Below the pieces are notes generated by a model that was not told where the DNA came from, searched no databases, and was given only the letters and a program-made list of their open reading frames with translations. Position numbers and translations under genes: made by a program. This document shows positions 55,915 to 64,000 of a stretch of 64,000 nt of DNA, in pieces (position 1 is the stretch's first letter; every line of letters starts with the position of its first letter). The DNA is from Typhlomys cinereus (lineage: Eukaryota; Chordata; Mammalia; Rodentia; Platacanthomyidae), in contig JALPQD010000016.1 of the NCBI GenBank assembly GCA_023101885.1, positions 8,303,134 through 8,367,133 on the forward strand. Direction: 5' to 3'.

Positions 55915-56740
55915 TGCCACATAATACCTGCCAAGTTGGACCATGGACTATAAGCAGAATTGTATGCAAGAACAGAATCCTTTATTCCCTTAAATAGTTT
56001 GGCCATGAATACATCAAAACTATAACACTGCACAGATTCCTTCTTCACATTTCCTTCTCCTCTTATCACCACCCTACCACCATCTTCATCATTTTTCATC
56101 CCATGTCCACTGGCATATCTTAAAATCTGTCCCAGCAGAACTGAGGACTTAGAAAGCAACACTGGATGGTCATATGTTCCCCTAGACAACCGACCTGCCT
56201 GTGGCTCTTTGGTGTCTTTCTGTTTCCTCGCTCGGCTTACTCTTGAGCCTTCTCCTGTGGATTAAGTTTATGGACTTCGTGAGTTTATGTGTTTACCCTC
56301 CAGCCTGCCATGAGAATTTGGGTGGATGAGGGGCAAGTGGAGGCAGCTGTCCACAAGGATCTAGCTGTTGCTTTGGATCTCTATGTGGCTATGGGTTCTG
56401 CCAGGCAACTTGGTCTCATGGATTCAGTTTTTCTCTTAGGACTTGGACACCTCCCAAAAAAAACTTTGATAGTTTCCTATAACTGACTCTTTTGTACACA
56501 ACCTTTTCTTCCCCATGTTGTTCATCCTGAATATGCCATTGGTTAACTAACTGCCAAGTGTCTCCCTGATACAGCGTTCTAGAGATTATAAACCTGACTG
56601 TTTCGGTCCCAAGTCTGCCTGATCTCTGGCTCCTACTCACCCAGGGGCAGGATCTTGGCAGATTTCTTTGACTGCCTCTATGAAGGTCATTAAGTGAGGA
56701 GGAAAAGGGAAGCATCTCAAATGAATTTTTTCTTTTGTCC
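55915..56740. other. No recognisable feature
   Basis: Short frames only. Confidence 0.45.
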
Positions 56741-56744
56741 ATTT

Positions 56745-56892
56745 TTCCCCTCTTTTTGAGACAGGGTCTTGCCATGTAGCCCAGGCTGACCTAGAACTTG
56801 CTGTATAGCTGAGATCAAGCTCACAATCTCCTGTCTTAGCCTCCTAATCCTGAGATGTCAGGTGTGAGCGAGCATGCCCAGCATCTCTCCAG
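56745..56892 (-). mobile_element. B1 SINE
   Basis: Antisense: gagacagggtcttgccatgt (56758-56777), agcccaggctgacctagaact (56778-56798). Confidence 0.85.
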
Positions 56893-56894
56893 GA

Positions 56895-57145
56895 TGGCTT
56901 CCCTCAAGTCCAGCTGTCTGTACCCCCTTTATGTTGTCTGCCTCCAGAATTCTTGATGCACTGTTAATACATTGCTCAGGCCACTCCTGAGGCAATCACA
57001 CCCCATTTCCTTCTCCCCACTTTAGCTTTGCTCTACCCCTGACCTTAATGTTGCTGGAACATTTATTTTTACTTGTTACTCTGGAAACTTCCACTACTAA
57101 CCTGACTGATTAAAAACAAAATAAAACAAAAATAAAACAAAATAA
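56895..57145. other. No recognisable feature
   Basis: Short stretch; AAAAC units at 57113-57148 precede the next SINE. Confidence 0.4.
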
Positions 57146-57147
57146 AA

Positions 57148-57450
57148 CAGCATTAGAGAGATGGCTCAGGAGCTAAGTTTCTGCCTTGCAAGCAGAAAGT
57201 CCTGAGATTGGATCCCGTATTTTGTGTAAAAAACACCAGGTGGAAATGGAAACGGCCTATACTACTGGTCCTGGATAGTAGAGCCTGGGAAACTCCAGAG
57301 TAAAGCAAATAGGAGATAGAAGCAATCCAGGGTGCTTCCTGAAGTCACTGCCAGGCCTCCACAGGCATAGATAATGCTCTAATGCATACATATAGACAGA
57401 CAGACAGACAGACAGATAGACAGACAGACATATACACACAAACATAAAAA
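57148..57450 (+). mobile_element. Full-length SINE with (AGAC)n tail
   Basis: Sense: head gagagatggctcaggagctaag (57154-57175), B-box-like gagattggatccc (57202-57214), complete body. The tail is an AGAC array (57396-57430) rather than CA. Confidence 0.85.
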
Positions 57451-57454
57451 AAAA

Positions 57455-58240
57455 ATCCCAAATCAAAAACAGCTTACTGTCCTACTTTTGCATGCAACTA
57501 TGTTTTGGGGAGAGCAAATCAGAGCATTTATAGATACAAGCTTTCCGCTGGCCAGGTTCCTCTTTCCTCACCAGGCTTATTGACTGACTGCATGCCTTTT
57601 CAGTTCCTTTGGGTGAGCCAAATCAGAGTGAGCCCAGGAGTCCAGACATGCCACCCGTCACAACTCTTTCGTCAACCCTTGCTCTCAGCCTTTCCTACGT
57701 ATTTCTTCTTATTATTTCCTTTTAGAGGACAAGCTCTTCCCTCCTGGGTTATATCAGTATTATGGTGAAGATTCTTAACTGGAGGGTATGAGTGAAGTTG
57801 GGATAGCAAAGTTGTCTGGGTTTCCTGTCATTTGAGATTCTGAGTCACATTAGTGGAGTTAGGAGAATCATATCTTTCTTGCTCCAGAGCCTGGGACCAT
57901 GATGCTGGAGACACAGAGGACAGTCCTCAGAGGAATGGCGAGTGATCATTTCCGGTGGAACATATTAGCCAAACAGGTGTTATCATATAACCAAACATAA
58001 GCCCCCAGAGAAGCATTTAAGACGACCCTTTCAGATGTAGGTCTCTAAGGTCCTTGGGTTTGTAAAGGGGTCCAGGAATTGTTCAGTAGATTTGTAATAC
58101 TGTGGACTTGGGTTTGGTAGGAAGTGATTGTGGGGAAGGACAGGCGGATTTTGAATCTTAGAAAATCAACTTCAAATGAAAGACAAAAACATGATCATAC
58201 TTCTTTGGACTGACATACAATGTCAAAAAACTAAAGAATG
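57455..58240. other. No recognisable feature
   Basis: Nothing supported here. Confidence 0.45.
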
Positions 58241-58244
58241 CTTT

Positions 58245-58407
58245 GCTTATTCTTGAGAGAGAGAGGGGAGATCATATCACAGCATGCATGTAGAGGACAG
58301 AGGACAACTTTTGGAAGTCCGTTTCACATGTGAGCTTCTGGAGATGGGACTCATGTCCGTGGTCAGGTTTGCAAGCAAGTGCCTTTACTGGCCGAACCAT
58401 CTAAGAT
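58245..58407 (-). mobile_element. B3-like SINE
   Basis: Antisense: 'gagagagagaggggagatcat' (58255-58275), 'gaggacagaggacaacttttgg' (58293-58314), worn head near 58400. Confidence 0.7.
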
Positions 58408-58409
58408 TC

Positions 58410-60550
58410 TGGATAAGTTGTGTCAGCATGTGGGTACATACATAAGAATCAAAATGCTTATTAAAGAAGTAATTGCAGGTATAGATCAGAGAGTTCACAA
58501 AGAGTTTTGAAACCATTTTGAACTGAAGCTGTTGAGAGAAGTGGAGAGGATAATAGCAGAGTAAGGTTTTGGTTTTTCTGACTCCCTGAAGGATAGTTTT
58601 GATATTTAGGATAAGTTTTAGAGGATGTTGTAGAGAAGGCAGCAAAGAACAAAGAGGTTTTAGTAGGGCTGTTAATGGATGTCCTTAGAATTAATCCCAG
58701 TTGAATACATAAGTAAGTTTGGAGTTGCCATCATGACAATGTTAGGTCACATGTGGAAGATAACAGATTATATATGTATTTTTTTAAAGGAATAAGATAG
58801 ACCACGACATAATTTTGACATTCAAATCTGTAAAAATTCTGTTCAGTGACTTATTAGAGAATTTTAGTGAGAATTTAAGAAAAAGGTCATTTATTCTATT
58901 ACAGTTTTAGAACCTCTGGGACAATTTTGAAACATGACAGTGCGAGAATTATTATCAAAGGCATTAGCGCCCCGAGGAAGTCAGCAGGACTTCCTCCCCC
59001 CCTGACTCTCTTCCCTCTTCTCCCCACCAATGACAAACTTTTGGAACCATTATCCATTTAATTTGAAATATTCGAAGAGATGATTCACATACTATTTCTC
59101 TTGTAGGAATATTCCACTGGTGTCTAATTGAAGTGTCAGGGAAACTCTCCTGATCTAAAGCCCGCACTTTCCTTTCCTTAATTTCCTCCCATTACTCTCA
59201 AGTTACATCTTGATCCTGTTAAACATACACTTTCCATTTTCAGCCACGCACACGTCAGTTGTGTCTCGGGAGTCAGTGAGCAGGGCGAAATTCATTCACA
59301 TCCCTTTCTTGGGGCTTTCTCTAAACTCTGTGCACCCCTTTCCCCAGTAGGTAAGGCAAAGCTTGTTTCCTTTCAGATGTAGCCAGGGTTTGCTGGACTT
59401 CAGCCCTGCCAGGCAGGCATTCATACCTGTTGCTTTTTTTTTTTTTAATTGTTGTTGTTGCATACATTTCCTCATCTTATCTCCATAGCAACCAGGTGAG
59501 GTGGGTCTTCTCATTCTCATGTTAGAGATGGAAAACCGGCACCTGATTAGGAGGACTGAATCAGACAGGAGGTTTGAATCTTGAATCAGTACTTAATTCC
59601 AAATGCTTTCTTTTCCAGATGCAATAAATTACAGAAACGCTTTGTGGTTGTCACTTCACATTATACTTTAATCTCCAATTGACTTTTTACTCTAATGCCT
59701 AGATCTCATTTTGAAACAATGCTCTGGAAGTCTCTGAGGAGATGACACCACAAAACCGTTTCCCTTCCAGCAACTTCTTTTCCAGCACCACGCCCCACAC
59801 ATTCCATTTTCAACTCTGACTTTTCCTTGTTCCCTTTAGGTGATTCGTCTGCATCGCTGTATCCCATCCTTGTGGGTTTCATTTGATAACTTAGCAGTCT
59901 TTTACAGTGTTTGCCAGGCATCACACATTAATATTTGTAAATTTCATCAACAAGCTACTCGTCCTCTCTCCTGGATTATTAATGAAGATGCTAAATTCAA
60001 CTCAATCCACCAATCCCTATGCTGCCCCACAGGAAAACTAGGCACTCAGAGGTTTATGATTATTTCCTTGTTCGTGACTCTTGAGCAGGTTCCCAAATCA
60101 ACTGAGAATACTCACTGCCAAGCCAATTTCAATTAATTCTGTAAGGAGAACTTCATGAACAGAAGTAGCACAACTGCTTTTAAAGTAAATGGATCACTTG
60201 TATTCACTTAACCTACAAAAATTAAAATTGTGTCCAAGTAGCAATTACAGGACATTTCTCTGGCGTGATTCAATCTTCTTTTGGATTTCCATTTACTTCA
60301 TATTTTCTGCAATAAAGAGTTGTTTCCTAAATATGCCTAATTTTCAGTTCTGTACTTGAAAATCAGCACAAATATGTATTTTCTTTATTTCATAATTTAG
60401 AAGATAGTTCATTTAAATTTTAAATTTAAAAGCAGAGGGAACTGCTTCCTTCTTTACAGCATTTAATAATTTCTCTGTACATAGTAGAGGCAGGAATAAA
60501 AGCAGGAGTCACATTATATAACAAAAAATATGCAGACATTAGAGTCAAAG
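58410..60550. other. Longest repeat-poor stretch
   Basis: About 2.1 kb without recognised interspersed repeats. Frames of up to about 98 residues (59840-60136) show no recognisable similarity or splice context. Confidence 0.5.
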
Positions 60551-60559
60551 TCTTCTTTT

Positions 60560-60663
60560 TATGTATGTGTGCATTCACATGTGAATGCATGAGTATGTGT
60601 ATATGCACATGTGCTCAGGATGTGTGGAGGCAAGTTTTATTCCTAGGTGCAATCTATCTTGTA

Positions 60664-60713
<50 letters not shown>

Positions 60714-60715
60714 TA
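60560..60715. repeat. (GT)n microsatellite region
   Basis: GT array about 60667-60711, preceded by a 60-bp GT/CA-rich approach that may be a SINE remnant. Confidence 0.9.
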
Positions 60716-60729
60716 GGTGTGTCTGTGTT

Positions 60730-60868
60730 TCTTTTTGGTAATAAGGTTTCGCATGGTCCAGGCTGGCCGTGAACTCATTGTGTAGCTGAGGATGCCCTTG
60801 AACACCTGATCTTCCTGCCTCCACTTCCGAGTGCTGGGATAACAGGCATGCACTGCCACACTTAGCTT
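60730..60868 (-). mobile_element. B1 SINE
   Basis: Antisense: 'catggtccaggctggccgtga' (60752-60772), 'gagtgctgggataacaggcatg' (60829-60850). Confidence 0.85.
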
Positions 60869-60876
60869 AATCCACC

Positions 60877-61247
60877 TGTTGTAGTTACCTTTCTTTCTGC
60901 TGCTGTAAGACATCTTTCAGATATAATTTAAGGTAAGAAAGAAGGATTTGTTTTGCTTACATTTCCAGAGGGGAGAGCTAGTCCAGTATGTTAGTAAAGG
61001 CATGGAGAGGCAGAAGCTGGAAGAAGTTGGTTTAGTCATCTCCATCATCATGGAGGCAGAGGGAACATGAGCAAACTCTGAAAGCAGACTAGGCTACCAA
61101 CCCTCAATGTCTACCCCGCTGTATATACTTTCCTCCATCTGAACTCCACTTCTGAAAGTGCTGCAACTTTTCCAACATTAACAATAGCTGAGGATACAAG
61201 AACACGAACTTGGGGTGGGGTCAACAGACCTTTAAGCCGTGGTATCA
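60877..61247 (-). mobile_element. MaLR-type LTR
   Basis: Starts tgttgtagttacctttc, then ctgctgtaagacatc, gaaggatttgttttgcttac (60942-60961), ends ggtatca. No matching 5-bp flank found. Confidence 0.65.
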
Positions 61248-61254
61248 GCTTTGT

Positions 61255-61748
61255 TTTATTTTATATATTTTGAAATGCAATCTCTGCTGGCCTACGGCTT
61301 GCCGATCAGGCTAGCTGGCTGGCCAGCGAGCTCAGGAATCTGCCTCTCTCTGCCTTCCCAGTGCTGGGATTATCTAGCTTTTTTTTTAGAACAACTTTTT
61401 TTTTAAAAATTATTTGTGTGTGTGTATGTGTATCAGAGGGCACTGTGTGTCCCTGTGAAGAACCATCCTGGAGAGTTTCTACCACCTTTTCCTTTTTGTT
61501 TTGCTCTGGGATTTCCCAGGCTCTGTCCATCAGTGCCAGAAGAGCAGGACACAGTTGTTTCCTGTAGGCATTTTTACGTGGCATCTGAATCTGAACTCAG
61601 GACCTGTTGCTTTCAAGGCAGAGTCAACTCCTGAACCATCTTTCCAGCCCTACCATGTCTGGCGTTTTTACATGAGACCCGGGATCCAAACTCAGGACCT
61701 TCTGCTTATGAGGCAGAGTCTTAACCCCTGAGACATCTCTCCAGTCCC
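61255..61748 (-). mobile_element. Composite SINE interrupted by a SINE
   Basis: Antisense B1-like part (61260-61376; gtgctgggattat at 61361-61373) and ID/SINE-like head (61656-61748; ccctgagacatctctccagtc). A complete SINE at 61385-61655 lies between. The host has the same make-up as 31925-32705. Confidence 0.55.
61385..61655 (-). mobile_element. Dominant SINE, nested
   Basis: Antisense, T/GT tail 61380-61432, body, reversed head cctgaaccatctttccagcc (61630-61649). Confidence 0.75.
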
Positions 61749-61754
61749 ATATCT

Positions 61755-62030
61755 GGCTTTTTAAAAGGGTTTCTGGTTTTTTTCCCTCAGGTTCTTGTAC
61801 TTGTGAGAATTTTGTAGACTGAGCAGTCTTTTCAGTCTCTTTTTAAGTTTAAAATCACTATTCATTTAGTTCTTAGTTACCTGACTTTGGACAGGTAATA
61901 ACATCTCTTTAGTTATATAAACTATGTCTATTGTATAATAACAATTATAAAAATGCAAAGATATAGGACTGGAAATTTACACTTCCAAGTGCTTGTCAGA
62001 ATTTTCACAAGGATTAGTGTAATGGGATGG
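61755..62030. other. No recognisable feature
   Basis: Nothing supported here. Confidence 0.4.
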
Positions 62031-62034
62031 AGGT

Positions 62035-62478
62035 AGCAAATGCCCAACCCAAGATCACCATTGATAAATGAGCTCCTCGTCTTCATTTAGAAGGAGGTTG
62101 GGACCTACAAAGTAAGCTAGATCCAGAAAGACAAACATCACGTTTTCTCTCATCTGTAGAATCTCGATTTAAATTCATATGTATATGTGCATACATATAT
62201 GTATGTAGGATAGAGAAGTAGAAAGATAGTGAGAGGGGTGGAAAAAATGCAAACTGAGGGAAGAAGATAGGCTGAATTTCATAACATATGTTATGAAACT
62301 GAAGGGGGTATTACTTGGAGGTGTGGAAGGAAGGGATTCAGCAAGATGGGGGTGGGGAGGGAGAAGGGATGAAGGATGACAGTGGAGGTGGTAAATAAGG
62401 ACAAAGTATAATGATATACACATATAAAATGCTACAATGAAATGCATTTTTTTATATGCTAACTTGAAAATTTTAGAA
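62035..62478 (+). mobile_element. L1 ORF2 end / 3' UTR fragment, sense
   Basis: Words gacaaacatcacgttttctc (62131-62150) and a purine-rich tract 62318-62395 match a sense L1 3' region. Frame broken. Confidence 0.55.
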
Positions 62479-62479
62479 A

Positions 62480-62840
62480 AGAACCCCAAACTTCTTCACA
62501 TACTATATTGCCATTATATATGCAAGTGTCTTTTTTCCTTACAGTAACAAGTGACTGCACTGCCAATGCATTATATCCTCATTCTGGAAGGATGAAAGGA
62601 AGAAAGAAGGAAGAAAGAAATGAAGATGAGCAATCTGAGCAGACTGTGATCATGTCTCATTAGCCACAACCATGTCTTGCAGCTAAATATAGCTCCAAAG
62701 TGGCCTCTTTGGAAAACTTGGCAGCACATAGGATTGACATGGAAAACGTGTTATGCTTCCCTTAGAAAGAAAAAAAGGAAGCATGGGATTGGGTAGGCAA
62801 CTGCCACTGTCTGCCTGCCCCTATCGAAGTTGAAAAGGAT
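62480..62840. other. No recognisable feature
   Basis: Includes a GAAA-rich stretch at 62590-62620; otherwise nothing. Confidence 0.4.
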
Positions 62841-62846
62841 GAACTT

Positions 62847-62910
62847 TACATATTATTTATATATTAACTTACATATTAACATTATTTACATATTAACTTT
62901 ACATATTAAT
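62847..62910. repeat. AT-rich minisatellite
   Basis: Three to four imperfect units of tttacatattaac with spacing variants. Confidence 0.75.
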
Positions 62911-63227
62911 GTTCCAATTTCTCTTCTACTGCTATGATAAACTATTCTATTTAAGTTACTTAAGAAAGAATTTATTAATTTGGCTTATAAGTTCAGAAGG
63001 AAGAGAGTCCATTGTGGTAGGGTATACATGGTAGCAGGCTTGGCAGCAGAAGCAGAGGCTGACTTACATTACAACAGCCATCAGAGGGAGGAGACAGAGA
63101 GATTGGATTATCAAACCTCAAGGTCTGCCTCCAGTGATACACTTCAAGGTTCTACCACCTTTCCGAACAGTATCAAATATTCAAACCCACAAACCTGTAG
63201 GAGACAATTTACATTTAAACCATGACA
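62910..63227 (-). mobile_element. MaLR-type LTR
   Basis: On the minus strand begins TGTCATGG (complement of 63220-63227), like 4633-5448. It keeps a short GA stretch (63092-63102) at the place where (GA)n arrays have grown in the copies at 14.6 and 26.1 kb. Confidence 0.7.
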
Positions 63228-63490
63228 CACTATTTGGGTGTGGTATTTATAGAAAAATAAGTAACAGAACAGTATCTATGATATGATACAATGTATATGA
63301 TTTTTTAAAAAAAGCTACACACAAATAATATGTTATTCATGAATATCTACTCACGTATAAACATATTTGCAAAAGCTATGTGACTTGGAAGAGCAATGGG
63401 GAAAAAAACTCAGAGCTAACTACAAAGGGAATTTCAACTATTTCTTTCTTTTTTATTAAACCCGAAATAGTCTTTATTTAGTAAAATTGC
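63228..63490. other. No recognisable feature
   Basis: AT-rich. Confidence 0.4.
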
Positions 63491-63494
63491 TGAA

Positions 63495-63670
63495 TGTTGT
63501 AGTTGCTCTGTGTGGTTACCAGTAAATGTGTGACCAAATGGCTTAGGGGATCAATGGATTTTATTCTAGTTTATGGTTGTCCAGTTACAGTTTTCAGTCT
63601 GGCTTGATAAAAGAGTCTGTACCAACACCCAGAGAGAATTAGCCACACCATATCCACAGGAAAACTATTT
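63495..63670 (-). mobile_element. Truncated ERVL-like LTR
   Basis: First about 175 bp of the unit at 4821-5252 (tgttgtagttgctctg; gtctgtaccaacaccca at 63614-63630). The rest is missing. Confidence 0.7.
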
Positions 63671-64000
63671 CTTAAATATATGATTGCTAAACAAAGGTTC
63701 TGAGAGTAAATAAAAGACATTTGCAGATGTCTAGATGCAATGGTTTGTTTTTTTAGGATCTTTTCTATTCTGAACCTCTTAATATAAAGAATGGTCCCCC
63801 CTGAGGTTACAATCTCATTAGATTGATATAATCATTTCCCAAGAATGAAATCTGTCATTTAAAACCCACAACAAATATCTTAAATAGCAAAATAAGAAAA
63901 AATAGAAATAGGGATTTGCTTTTGGCAATCTATTAAAATATTTAATTTAGAGCGAAAATGAAACTGTTAGTTCCTTCTGTTATCCTGTGCCCCCTAGAAC
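63671..64000. other. No recognisable feature
   Basis: AT-rich up to the window edge. Confidence 0.4.

Overview
The window looks like rodent nuclear DNA with no intact protein-coding gene. The basis is dense rodent-type retrotransposon debris: B1, ID and B4/B3-like SINEs, L1 3' ends, MaLR/ERVL-like LTRs and long GT, GA and CTTT arrays. Codon structure, splice-bounded conserved exons and CpG-rich gene promoters are absent. The commonest SINE has a B2/ID-like tRNA-derived head and a body unlike mouse B2. This fits a mouse-related lineage outside Mus/Rattus, perhaps jerboa-like (Dipodoidea, which carry a B2-related SINE). That placement is inference with low confidence. All repeat family names come from reading the sequence; no repeat library was searched.

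Layout. 1-3.6 kb holds L1 3' ends, a CTTT array and a 64-bp duplication. 4.5-5.6 kb is a three-layer nest (L1, MaLR-type LTR, younger solo LTR). 5.65-7.3 kb holds two head-to-tail retrocopies on the minus strand: a decayed PSMD4 processed pseudogene with an internal inversion, and an unidentified 3'-UTR copy. 7.3-14.4 kb is L1, SINE and LTR debris. 14.94-16.78 kb is an L1-derived element with GC-rich 5' monomers, the start of ORF1 and a 3' UTR, but no ORF2. It is bounded by its own target-site duplication and carries a younger L1 tail inserted at the ORF1 start. 17-32.7 kb is layered L1 3' UTRs and SINEs. 32.7-34.2 kb, 52.3-53.8 kb and 58.4-60.5 kb are the longest repeat-poor stretches. 34.2-52 kb and 53.8-64 kb alternate old SINEs, LTRs and microsatellites. 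A third minus-strand retrocopy with a clear duplication lies at 55.3-55.8 kb.

No genes here work together. The readable content is an insertion history: several insertions have exact target-site duplications (13-19 bp for L1/SINE, 5 bp for LTRs), so their relative order can be read. The most unusual objects are the ORF2-less L1, the inverted PSMD4 pseudogene and the 64-bp duplication at 0.8-1.3 kb.
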